Assembly (NCBI GenBank): GCA_002308135.1
Contig: DBVK01000072.1
Span: 2,681-30,603, forward strand
DNA from: Bacteroidales bacterium UBA1266
GTDB lineage: Bacteria; Bacteroidota; Bacteroidia; Bacteroidales; WCHB1-69
Reading direction: 5' to 3'
DNA: 27,923 nt
Below the pieces are notes generated by a model. It made no database searches and had not been told where the DNA came from. It saw only the letters and a program-made list of their open reading frames with translations. Of this stretch, positions 16,988-23,806 are shown one piece after another; position 1 is the stretch's first letter, and each line of letters starts with the position of its first letter. Made by a program: the position numbers and the translations under genes.

Positions 16988-17062
16988 CCACTTCCGCGCA
17001 TATTCCAGGAGACTCCCGCAGGTTTTTTTTCACCTTCCCCGCAGGCGTATGGTAAAATTGAC

Positions 17063-17070
17063 TACTTTTG
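17063..17070 (+). promoter_or_regulatory. Promoter -7 element of tRNA-Ser
   Basis: TACTTTTG matches TAnnTTTG and ends 9 nt before the first base of the tRNA, which is close to the expected start of transcription. No TTTG -33 box at normal spacing. Confidence 0.55.
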
Positions 17071-17079
17071 CAGCCGTTT

Positions 17080-17166
17080 GGAGAGATGCCGGAGTGGTCG
17101 AACGGGGCGGTCTCGAAAACCGTTGACCACATTTGTGGTCCCAGGGTTCGAATCCCTGTCTCTCCG
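17080..17166 (+). tRNA. tRNA-Ser (CGA)
   Basis: An 87-nt class II tRNA. Acceptor GGAGAGA pairs with TCTCTCC, discriminator G; anticodon stem GCGGT/ACCGT encloses CTCGAAA with anticodon CGA (reads UCG). The long variable arm forms GACCAC/GTGGTC, and the T-arm is CAGGG-TTCGAAT-CCCTG. CCA is not encoded. A terminator hairpin begins 11 nt after the gene. Confidence 0.96.
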
Positions 17167-17176
17167 CACTTACCGG

Positions 17177-17203
17177 AAAGGGCGCGTTACAGCGTCCTTT
17201 TTT
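17177..17203 (+). terminator. Intrinsic terminator of tRNA-Ser, overlapping the 3' end of the HAD gene
   Basis: AAAGGGCGC (17177-17185) pairs with GCGTCCTTT (17192-17200) through eight Watson-Crick pairs and one G-U pair around a 6-nt loop, followed by a run of six T. The right arm and T-run lie inside the last codons of the leftward HAD phosphatase gene (ends 17187), so these bases serve two roles. Confidence 0.75.
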
Positions 17204-17738
17204 CTATTTGCTGCGCAAAGTCGTACAAAGAAGCGCATTGCAGGGAAGCCTGCGGATACGAGGCGTCCGTTCCGGGCAGGAACACCGTGTACATGCCCGC
17301 CTTTTCACCAAATAGCATATCCGATCGCGCATCCCCGACCATCACGGATTTGGAGAAATCCACAGCGGGAAAATCTTTTCGCGCCTGCTCCGCCATACCT
17401 GTCTCCGGTTTGCGGAACCGACTGCCGGAAGAAGCCAAATCCGGACAGAAATAAATGCGGTCGAAGGGGAAATCCAGCTCGGTCTCCATGTATGCGTGCA
17501 CCTCCTCCAAATCTGCCGTGCTCATCAGCCCTTTGCCTATCCCCTGCTGGTTGGTCACCAGGAAGATAAAGCCGAACGTCTGCCGCAGCAGCCGCATCGC
17601 CTCCTTCACTTGGGGAAGCAACTCGAATTCGGACGGGTGACGGACATACGCGTCCACTATACGGCGGTTGATGACACCGTCCCTGTCCAGAAACAGCGAC
17701 CATCGGGTGTCTATTTGGGATATGGGTAATACGTTCAT
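17187..17738 (-). CDS. HAD-superfamily phosphatase, GmhB/HisB-N like
   Basis: A 183-residue HAD-IIIA hydrolase. Motif I is FLDRDGVINRR with D18 and D20; motif II region is FLVTNQQGIGKG; K110 lies in FRKPETGM; motif IV is MVGDARSD (D136, D140). This layout is that of D-glycero-D-manno-heptose 1,7-bisphosphate phosphatase (GmhB), which makes the heptose of LPS, or of histidinol phosphatase. The zinc-binding C-x-H...C-x-C loop of classical GmhB is reduced to a single cysteine (C98 in YFCPDL), so the substrate is uncertain. It is divergent from nadB with overlapping promoters. Confidence 0.82.
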   Translation of the reverse strand: MNVLPISQIDTRWSLFLDRDGVINRRIVDAYVRHPSEFELLPQVKEAMRLLRQTFGFIFLVTNQQGIGKGLMSTADLEEVHAYMETELDFPFDRIYFCPDLASSGSRFRKPETGMAEQARKDFPAVDFSKSVMVGDARSDMLFGEKAGMYTVFLPGTDASYPQASLQCASLYDFAQQIEKRTL

Positions 17739-17749
17739 TCTTTTTTATT

Positions 17750-17782
17750 TTTGCAAAGATAACGCTTTTTTGCCTACTTTTG
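17750..17782 (+). promoter_or_regulatory. nadB promoter
   Basis: A -33 TTTG at 17750-17753 and a -7 TACTTTTG at 17775-17782 are separated by 21 nt, close to the Bacteroidetes consensus. It is the best two-part promoter in the window. Transcription should start near 17789, about 20 nt before the nadB ATG at 17810. Confidence 0.65.
17754..17761 (-). promoter_or_regulatory. Promoter -7 element of the HAD phosphatase gene
   Basis: Minus-strand TATCTTTG matches TAnnTTTG. It directly abuts the -33 box of nadB on the other strand, so the two promoters should compete for polymerase. The leader would be only about 10 nt. No -33 box is obvious. Confidence 0.45.
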
Positions 17783-17809
17783 CATTGCTGAATTCAATTT
17801 TTTATCTGC

Positions 17810-19375
17810 ATGAAAGAATTTGATTTTCTGGTTATCGGATCAGGCATCGCCGGTTTGAGCTTCGCCTTGAAGGCGGCTTCCCACGGCACCGTCTGCATCC
17901 TGACCAAGTCCGATGCCTCGGAAGGTTCCACCAAATACGCCCAAGGCGGTATCGCAGCAGTGATTTACGACACCGACAGTTTTGAAAAACACATACAGGA
18001 CACCCTCGTCGCCGGTGCAGGCCTTTGCGACGAGGAGACCGTGCGCATGACCATTATGGAAGCGCCAGACCGCATACGGGAGCTTATCCGCTACGGCATC
18101 CGCTTTGACAAACGGCCGGACGGATTGTATGACCTGCACCGGGAGGGCGGGCATTCCAATTTCCGCATACTGCACCACAAGGACAATACCGGCGCCGAAG
18201 TGGAAAGGGGGCTGCTGGAGGAAATCTGCAGCCACCCTAACATTACACTTATTGAGAACCAATATGCCGTGGAACTCATCACCCAGCACCACCTGGGGCA
18301 ATGGGTGACTCACCATACCCCCAATATCGAATGCTATGGGGCTTATGTGCTGGATTCCAAGACAAAAAAAGTGGAAACCTACCTCGCGAAAGTCACCTTA
18401 TTGGCAACCGGAGGCCTAGGCAATGTGTACACGACAACCACCAACCCCATCACCGCCACCGGTGACGGCGTTGCCATGGCGCACCGCGCCAGAGGGCAGG
18501 TCAGCGACATGGAATTTGTGCAGTTTCATCCGACCAGCCTATACAACCCCAACGAGCGCCCGGCCTTCCTGATTACGGAAGCGCTCCGGGGCGCCGGAGC
18601 CATACTGAAAGACTGCCATGGGAAAGAATTCATGCAGAAGTACGATAAGCGTCTTTCCCTGGCTCCCCGCGACATTGTCGCCCGCGCCATCGACAACGAA
18701 ATGAAATTGAGTGGTGCAGACCATCTATACCTGGACGCCAGGCATATAGGGAAAACCGCTTTGATGGAAGGATTTCCGAACATTTTCGCCAAATGCCTTG
18801 ACCTCGGCATCAACATCGCCAATGACATGATACCCATACGGCCTGCCGCACACTACCAATGCGGCGGCATCCTGGTGAACCGTAATGGGGAGTCCTCCAT
18901 TCGCCACCTTTACGCTGCAGGGGAATGTGCCAGAACTGGGCTACACGGAGGCAACAGACTGGCTTCCAACTCCTTGCTTGAAGCCATTGTGTATGCGCAC
19001 AACGCGGCCATGGACGCCATCGCAAAAATCGGAAGCATTTCCTTTTGCAGGGAAGTCCCCGATTGGAATGCGGAAGGCATGATACTCAACGAGGAAATGG
19101 TGCTGATCACCCAGACGCGCAAGGAACTGCAGGAACTGATGTCGAATTATGTGGGCATTGTCCGCTCCGACCTGCGCCTGCAACGCGCCTACAACCGCCT
19201 GAGCCTGATTTACCGCGAAACCGAGGATTTGTACAAACGCTCCGTCCTGACGGAAGAGCTGAGCGAGCTGCGCAACCTGATTTCCTGCGCCTACCTGATT
19301 ATCCGCGCCGCCTCCCGCCGCAAGGAAAGTGTCGGCCTGCACTATTCCGTGGATTATCCGCCGCTTGGCAAATAA
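17810..19375 (+). CDS. nadB: L-aspartate oxidase
   Basis: A 521-residue NadB. It shows the FAD-binding GSGIAGLSFALKAA (8-21), the succinate-dehydrogenase-like loop SEGSTKYAQGGIAAV, HREGGHSNFRILHHKD, EFVQFHPTSLYN, the catalytic region TEALRGAGAIL with DIVARAID, and GLHGGNRLASNSLLEAIVYA. The enzyme oxidises aspartate to iminoaspartate, which NadA condenses to quinolinate in NAD synthesis. nadA and nadC are not adjacent in this window. The start is set by MKEFDFLVIGSG and by the promoter 28-60 nt upstream; a perfect terminator follows. Confidence 0.97.
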   Translation: MKEFDFLVIGSGIAGLSFALKAASHGTVCILTKSDASEGSTKYAQGGIAAVIYDTDSFEKHIQDTLVAGAGLCDEETVRMTIMEAPDRIRELIRYGIRFDKRPDGLYDLHREGGHSNFRILHHKDNTGAEVERGLLEEICSHPNITLIENQYAVELITQHHLGQWVTHHTPNIECYGAYVLDSKTKKVETYLAKVTLLATGGLGNVYTTTTNPITATGDGVAMAHRARGQVSDMEFVQFHPTSLYNPNERPAFLITEALRGAGAILKDCHGKEFMQKYDKRLSLAPRDIVARAIDNEMKLSGADHLYLDARHIGKTALMEGFPNIFAKCLDLGINIANDMIPIRPAAHYQCGGILVNRNGESSIRHLYAAGECARTGLHGGNRLASNSLLEAIVYAHNAAMDAIAKIGSISFCREVPDWNAEGMILNEEMVLITQTRKELQELMSNYVGIVRSDLRLQRAYNRLSLIYRETEDLYKRSVLTEELSELRNLISCAYLIIRAASRRKESVGLHYSVDYPPLGK

Positions 19376-19404
19376 ATCGGAACGAAGCGCACCCTGTTGC
19401 CTCC

Positions 19405-19427
19405 AAAAAGTTGCACCGCAACTTTTT
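19405..19427 (+). terminator. Intrinsic terminator after nadB
   Basis: AAAAAGTTGC (19405-19414) and GCAACTTTTT (19418-19427) are a perfect 10-bp inverted repeat with a 3-nt loop, ending in T5. Being symmetrical it could work in both directions. It lies 30 nt after the nadB stop and upstream of the next promoter. Confidence 0.9.
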
Positions 19428-19518
19428 CCCTTGCGGAAGGAAGGTCGGGAAGTCATTTTTTCTGCAGCGCTTTGAAAGATTGTGTTTTTTTACGCAAAGT
19501 CATTATCCAGATTTTGAG

Positions 19519-19526
19519 TATTTTTG
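19519..19526 (+). promoter_or_regulatory. Promoter -7 element of the MNT-type gene
   Basis: TATTTTTG matches TAnnTTTG and lies 23 nt before ATG 19550. This supports that codon as the start rather than an in-frame one at 19397 that lies ahead of the terminator hairpin. No -33 box is clear. Confidence 0.45.
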
Positions 19527-19549
19527 CAGTCTGCATACTATTGGAACAG

Positions 19550-19798
19550 ATGGACGCGGAATCAGTCAGGCGGATCAGCGATTATTTCGCCACCCAGCCG
19601 GTGTTGAAGGCCTGGATGTTCGGCGAGTATGCCCGCGGCGAGGAGCGCGAGGACAGCGATGTGGACATTATGATTGTCCCTGACCGTAATGCCCACGTGG
19701 GATTATTTATGCTCAGCGGCATGAGGCTTGATTTACAGGATGTTCTTGGAGTCAAGGTTGATTTGGTTACAGAAAAAGGCTTGATGCCGTTTGCCTGA
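19550..19798 (+). CDS. MNT-type nucleotidyltransferase, probably truncated and without a HEPN partner
   Basis: An 82-residue protein of the minimal nucleotidyltransferase fold. The core reads MFGEYARGEEREDSDVDIMI, with D37 and D39 as metal ligands and D71 in VDLVT as the third carboxylate. The family's GS motif is G25-E26, so the usual serine is glutamate. Homologues I know end MPFARES...RDKILIYE; here MPFA is followed by TGA (19796-19798), and the same frame continues PSAEKDRIL to a stop at 19850-19852. A nonsense change has probably removed about 15 residues. MNT proteins normally pair with HEPN toxins, but no HEPN gene is visible, so this is an orphan antitoxin-like gene or a decaying remnant. 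Confidence 0.65.
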   Translation: MDAESVRRISDYFATQPVLKAWMFGEYARGEEREDSDVDIMIVPDRNAHVGLFMLSGMRLDLQDVLGVKVDLVTEKGLMPFA

Positions 19799-19905
19799 CC
19801 TTCGGCTGAAAAAGACAGGATTTTGGCGCTTGAATCCCAGCCATATCTTTGACATAACCCTCCTGGCAACAAACAAGGCAAAGAAAGCGGAGGATGGAAG
19901 TTTCA

Positions 19906-19927
19906 GTTGGTGAAGACTGTCACCAAC
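19906..19927. repeat. Perfect 8-bp inverted repeat with 6-nt spacer
   Basis: GTTGGTGA (19906-19913) and TCACCAAC (19920-19927) are exact reverse complements around AGACTG. No T-run follows, so it is not a standard terminator. It could be an operator, an RNA hairpin or a mobile-element scar; nothing near it decides. Confidence 0.6.
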
Positions 19928-20089
19928 ATGGCCCGAATGCGACATTTTATCCAATCAGGCAATAAAAAGGGGCAATGGGCATCGTTGAAACAGTTTGAAA
20001 AAAAAACCTGCTTCAAACAAATTTTTATCCCGCTGTGCGGAAATCCTATTGGTTTTTTATGGAAATTTGCATTTTGGTTCCTTTAACGG

Positions 20090-20117
20090 AATATTTAGAA
20101 ATATTATTTCATAATAT
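20090..20117. repeat. Overlapping AT-rich palindromes before the rsmD operon
   Basis: AATATTT (20090-20096) pairs with AAATATT (20099-20105), and ATATTA (20101-20106) pairs with TAATAT (20112-20117). They end 18 nt before the ATG at 20136, where an operator or a leader hairpin would sit. The composition is very AT-rich, so chance is a real possibility. Confidence 0.4.
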
Positions 20118-20135
20118 GTTGAAAACCATTTCAAA

Positions 20136-20810
20136 ATGAAAAACACAAAAAACAACCTGATTCAAGCCGGACTGATTCTGGTCATTCTTGTGCTCATTGT
20201 ATGCATTTACCGCTCGCTTTCACGTCCTGAGAAATTCAATCAGGTGTATGAAGCCAGAAAAGCCGAAGTCATCCACAAACTGACAGACATACGCACCCTG
20301 CAGACATTCTACAAAAACGAAAAGGGCTCCTATGCCGGCAGCTTCGAACAGCTTAAGGATTTTTGGGAAAACGGCAAAATGCACGTTGTGGTCAAAGAGG
20401 GTAACGTCCCCGACTCCATGACGGAAGCCCAGGCCATCAAGCTGAAACTGGTCAAACGTGACACCGTGGTGCTGCAAGCGAAAGACGAAATGATCAAGAG
20501 TCTGCCCAACCTGGACATACAGACGTTTGACCTTGTCCCCTATTCCGGCAACGAACAGTTCCTCATCGCCGCCGACACCCTGTTGACCGGAAACATCCCC
20601 GTACAGGTGTTCGAAGTAAAGGCTTTGCGTTCCCAATACATGAAAGACCTGGACAACGACCCGCGTGTGAAAAAGGCCTTTTTGGGCAAATTGCTGTACG
20701 GGAACCTGCAGAAGCAGTTTTTGGGACCGAACTACGATTACAAAGACAATGTCATTGATTTGATACTGGGCTCCCTTACCGAAGCTTCCACCAACGGGAA
20801 CTGGCAATAA
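20136..20810 (+). CDS. Unknown protein with one N-terminal membrane anchor
   Basis: 224 residues, not recognised. Residues 11-27 (AGLILVILVLIVCIYRS) form one membrane helix after a short basic N-terminus. The rest is hydrophilic and should lie in the periplasm. The region EARKAEVIHKLTDIRTLQTFYKNEKGSYAGSFEQL has the look of the start of a pseudopilin-like or 'type II secretion G-like' chain, where a helix is followed by a Gly/Tyr-rich turn, but no prepilin cleavage site is clear. The stop and the next start overlap (TAATG), so it is co-translated with the DUF3822 gene and is the first gene of the rsmD-yicC operon. Confidence 0.75.
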   Translation: MKNTKNNLIQAGLILVILVLIVCIYRSLSRPEKFNQVYEARKAEVIHKLTDIRTLQTFYKNEKGSYAGSFEQLKDFWENGKMHVVVKEGNVPDSMTEAQAIKLKLVKRDTVVLQAKDEMIKSLPNLDIQTFDLVPYSGNEQFLIAADTLLTGNIPVQVFEVKALRSQYMKDLDNDPRVKKAFLGKLLYGNLQKQFLGPNYDYKDNVIDLILGSLTEASTNGNWQ

Positions 20811-21622
20811 TGAGCACACGGATTTCCTTTAGGTTCAAGAGCGAAAAAAAAGCCGAGGACCTGACCTCCTACACCAAAGCCATCCGCTTTCAGGGAAACG
20901 GATTTTGTGTGGCGCTGTACCATCCGGAAGAGAAGGAACTCCTCCTCTTGGAAGAACACCTGTTTGAAGAGGATTACCCGCTGAACGGGAAAATGCGCCA
21001 ATTGGCGGAAGTGACGGGACAATGGCAGACAGGCGGACCGACGCGCTTCATTTGCTTCAACACCTGTAACACCCAAATCCCCAGGCCGTTGTTTGACAGC
21101 CAAAACAAAGTGCTTTACTTGCAGATGATCACCGAACAGCCTTATCACTTCATACCGGTGGAGGAAGAAGTGAATCCGTTTGACGCATACACCCTTTCGG
21201 GCTGGGACAAAAACCTTTACCACGAAGCCTTGGCCTTGTATCCCGAATGCCATATGCAAAGCGGCCTATGCCTGCTGCTGCACATGCTGGCCCGACAGGA
21301 AGGGGAAAAGAAGATGGCGGCTTTCGTGGAGGACAGCTGTCTGAACATCGCCGCTGAAAGAGAAGGGAAACTGTTGGGGGCCAATCGCTTCCCATTCCAG
21401 AACAGCAATGATTTCCTTTACTTCCTGACCGGTTTCGCCCACACCCTTTTCGGTGATATCCGGAACGTGAAGCTGTATTTCGGAGGCAATGTGGAAATCC
21501 AATCCCAACTGTATACCGCCACACAGAAATATTTCCCCCAAATGAGCCTGATAGCGTCCGCCTTTCCGCAGCTTCCGCAGGAACAGCACCGTTACTGTGA
21601 CCTAGTGTACGGAGGAGAGTGA
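20810..21622 (+). CDS. DUF3822 family protein
   Basis: A 270-residue protein of the Bacteroidetes family DUF3822, which I recognise by its place directly before rsmD and by its two-half layout (FQGNGFCVALYHPEEKELLLLEEHLFEEDYPL; then FPFQNSNDFLYFLTGFAHTLFG and VKLYFGGNVE near the end). The fold recalls actin-like/ASKHA proteins in secondary structure, but no ATP motif is seen. The function is unknown. It starts at the overlapping TAATG of the upstream gene and ends 1 nt before rsmD, behind a GGAGGAG ribosome site. Confidence 0.75.
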   Translation: MSTRISFRFKSEKKAEDLTSYTKAIRFQGNGFCVALYHPEEKELLLLEEHLFEEDYPLNGKMRQLAEVTGQWQTGGPTRFICFNTCNTQIPRPLFDSQNKVLYLQMITEQPYHFIPVEEEVNPFDAYTLSGWDKNLYHEALALYPECHMQSGLCLLLHMLARQEGEKKMAAFVEDSCLNIAAEREGKLLGANRFPFQNSNDFLYFLTGFAHTLFGDIRNVKLYFGGNVEIQSQLYTATQKYFPQMSLIASAFPQLPQEQHRYCDLVYGGE

Positions 21623-21623
21623 C

Positions 21624-22163
21624 ATGCGGATCATCAGCGGTAGCCACAAGGGAAAGAAACTGCGCCCGCCGGAGACACTGCCGGTGCGCCCGACGACAGA
21701 CATGGCCAAGGAAAGTCTGTTCAACATCCTGAACAACTATTTTTATTTTGACAATGTACGGGTATTGGACTTGTGCGCCGGCACCGGAAACATCAGCTAT
21801 GAGTTCGCGGCGCGCGGCGCCCAGTCGGTGGTTTCGGTGGACATCCACAATGCCTGCGTGCAATTCATGACGAAGACGGCACAAGAGCTGCATTTCGACA
21901 ACATGCGCGTCATACGGGCGGACATCCTCCCTTTCCTGGAGCGCTGCACACAAAAATTCAATATCATTTTCGCCGACCCTCCCTTTAACTGGGATTCCTA
22001 CCCGCGCATTCCGGAACTGGTTTTTCAAAACGGACTGCTGCTTCCGGACGGATTTTTGGTCATTGAACATCCTGTGTCCGTGTCTTTTGAAGATCAGCCC
22101 CACTTTTTCCAGCACCGCGTTTACGGCAGAGTGCATTTCAGCTTTTTTGCAGAAAACCTATAA
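21624..22163 (+). CDS. rsmD: 16S rRNA (guanine(966)-N2)-methyltransferase
   Basis: 179 residues, normal for RsmD. It starts MRIISGSHKGKKL, then RPTTDMAKESLFNIL, the SAM-binding DLCAGTGNISYEFAARGA (49-66), and the catalytic motif D118-P-P-F in FADPPFNWDSYP. E. coli RsmD methylates G966 of 16S rRNA in the assembled 30S subunit. The ATG at 21624 follows the preceding TGA by one base, and yicC begins 11 nt downstream. Confidence 0.96.
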   Translation: MRIISGSHKGKKLRPPETLPVRPTTDMAKESLFNILNNYFYFDNVRVLDLCAGTGNISYEFAARGAQSVVSVDIHNACVQFMTKTAQELHFDNMRVIRADILPFLERCTQKFNIIFADPPFNWDSYPRIPELVFQNGLLLPDGFLVIEHPVSVSFEDQPHFFQHRVYGRVHFSFFAENL

Positions 22164-22174
22164 CTCCTTTCACT

Positions 22175-23050
22175 ATGCTACAATCCATGACAGGCTTCGG
22201 AAGCCACACCCTTCAATGCGAGGACGTGAACTTCACCGTTGACATCAAAAGCATCAACTCCAAGCAGTTTGACTTCATTTTGAAACTTCCTCCCGAACTC
22301 AAGGAGATGGAAAAAGAAAACGAAATCAGGCAGCTGGCCATGAACGCCCTGTCCAGAGGGAAGGTGGAATGCGTCATCTCCATTGAGAAAAAGAACGGAA
22401 ACGGCAGTGCAAACCTCAATAGAGAACTGATTGTCAATTATTACAACGAACTCAAATCCATTGCCGACACCTTGGGGGAAAAGGGGAACCTCATGGAAAT
22501 CGTCATGAAGATGCCGGAAGTCATTGAAAGCACCCCTTTTGAAATGGACGACCTCAGGTGGGGGCAGTTGCTGCAAACCGTTCAGGAAGCCTGCAACAAG
22601 CTCAACAAAAGCCGGGAACAGGAAGGGGACGCCCTGTCCAAGGATTTTGCCTTGCGCATCCGCCTTATCCTGAAATACCTGGACGCTATTGAACCCATGG
22701 AGGCCGAACGCATTGCCCAAATCCGGGGAAGGCTGAACAAGTCCCTGAACGACAACCGCGAACAATGGCAGCATTTCGATGAAAACCGTTTGGAACAGGA
22801 AATCATTTTCTATCTGGAGAAACTGGATTTCACCGAAGAGAAAGTGCGTATCCGCAAACACTGCGCCTATTTTATGGAAACGACCGAAGAAACGCTGAAC
22901 GGCAAAAAGCTGTCTTTCATCACCCAGGAAATTGGCAGGGAAATCAACACATTGGGTTCCAAGGCCTGCCACGCGGAAATCCAGCAATTGGTGGTGCAGA
23001 TGAAAGACGAATTGGAAAAAATAAAGGAACAACTGGCCAATATTCTTTAA
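22175..23050 (+). CDS. yicC: YicC family endoribonuclease
   Basis: 291 residues with the family start MLQSMTGFGSHTLQ, the N-terminal domain segment IKSINSKQFDFILKLP, and the C-terminal DUF1732 region ending GREINTLGSKACHAEIQQLVVQMKDELEKIKEQLANIL. E. coli YicC is an endoribonuclease that helps RyhB sRNA turnover; the role in Bacteroidetes has not been shown to my knowledge. In many genomes gmk follows yicC, but here the next gene, 9 nt downstream, is the rlmB-type methyltransferase. Confidence 0.95.
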   Translation: MLQSMTGFGSHTLQCEDVNFTVDIKSINSKQFDFILKLPPELKEMEKENEIRQLAMNALSRGKVECVISIEKKNGNGSANLNRELIVNYYNELKSIADTLGEKGNLMEIVMKMPEVIESTPFEMDDLRWGQLLQTVQEACNKLNKSREQEGDALSKDFALRIRLILKYLDAIEPMEAERIAQIRGRLNKSLNDNREQWQHFDENRLEQEIIFYLEKLDFTEEKVRIRKHCAYFMETTEETLNGKKLSFITQEIGREINTLGSKACHAEIQQLVVQMKDELEKIKEQLANIL

Positions 23051-23059
23051 GCTCCGCCC

Positions 23060-23806
23060 ATGCAGAAACAACCCAAAAGCAACCTGCTCGTCTACGGCAT
23101 GCATCCTACCCTGGAGGCGATCCGTGAACACAAGAATATCGACCGCATCCTGCTGCAGAAAGGATTGCAGGGGGAAAGCTACAAGGCGCTTTTCCATCTC
23201 ATCCGGGAAGAAGGCATCCCCTACCAGCACGTCCCCCTGGAAAGGCTGCAACGTTTCACCAGAAAAAACCACCAGGGCGTGGTCTGCCTGATTTCCCCTA
23301 TCGAATACGAAAGCATCTACGATATCGTGCCGCATTTGTATGAAAACGGGAAAACACCTTTCCTGCTTTATCTGGACCAGGTGACGGATGTGCGCAACCT
23401 GGGCGCTATCGCCCGTACAGCGGTCTGCGCAGGGGTGGACGCCATCATCATTCCCGCCAAGAACACGGCCCGTATCAACGAGGATGCGCTGAAGGCCTCC
23501 TCCGGCGCCCTGCACAAGATTCCGGTATGCCGTCACGACAACATACGCGAAGTGCTGCATTACCTGAAGGAATGCGGCATTGAACTCATCGCCTGTACGG
23601 AAAAGGCGCAGACGCCATACCACAGCCAACGCTATAACAACCCCCTTTGCGTGCTCATGGGCAGCGAAGGCGAGGGCATTGCGCCCGCCCATCTCGCCCT
23701 GTGCGACCGCCAAGTGGTCATTCCCATGGCAGGAGACATACAGTCCCTGAATGTGTCGGTAGCCACCGGTATCCTTTTATTTGCCATTCTCCAACAACGC
23801 CAATGA
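23060..23806 (+). CDS. rlmB: SpoU/TrmH family 23S rRNA 2'-O-methyltransferase, RlmB type
   Basis: 248 residues. The N-terminal substrate-binding domain starts LVYGMHPTLEAIREHKNIDRILL. The SpoU domain has motif 1 DQVTDVRNLGAIARTAVCAG, the segment KASSGALHKIPVCR, motif 2 LMGSEGEGI and motif 3 IPMAGDIQSLNVSVATGILLF. It should form a knotted dimer and methylate a ribose in 23S rRNA (G2251 in E. coli); a related site or a tRNA target cannot be excluded. The stop overlaps the start of the protease gene (ATGA, 23803-23806). Confidence 0.92.
   Translation: MQKQPKSNLLVYGMHPTLEAIREHKNIDRILLQKGLQGESYKALFHLIREEGIPYQHVPLERLQRFTRKNHQGVVCLISPIEYESIYDIVPHLYENGKTPFLLYLDQVTDVRNLGAIARTAVCAGVDAIIIPAKNTARINEDALKASSGALHKIPVCRHDNIREVLHYLKECGIELIACTEKAQTPYHSQRYNNPLCVLMGSEGEGIAPAHLALCDRQVVIPMAGDIQSLNVSVATGILLFAILQQRQ

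Larger units (their letters stand above)
19799..20135. other. 337-bp gene-free stretch with inverted repeats
   Basis: No convincing gene. It begins with the frame left over from the MNT gene (to 19852). An open stretch on the plus strand up to about 20087 (translation QLVKTVTNMARMRHF..., then KQIFIPLCGNPIG) lacks a start signal and resembles no family I know; it could be the ghost of a partner gene. Two inverted repeats, annotated separately, and an AT-rich end before the next operon complete the region. I see no TAnnTTTG match close to the start at 20136. Confidence 0.6.

Noticed and set aside
19853..20087. HEPN toxin gene downstream of the MNT gene.
   Set aside because: The open stretch has no start signal and no HEPN RxxxxH motif, so no gene can be supported.
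22178..23713. A 511-codon open frame on the minus strand.
   Set aside because: It lies antisense to yicC and rlmB, both clear family members. Its composition is that of a reverse-frame shadow and no domain is seen.
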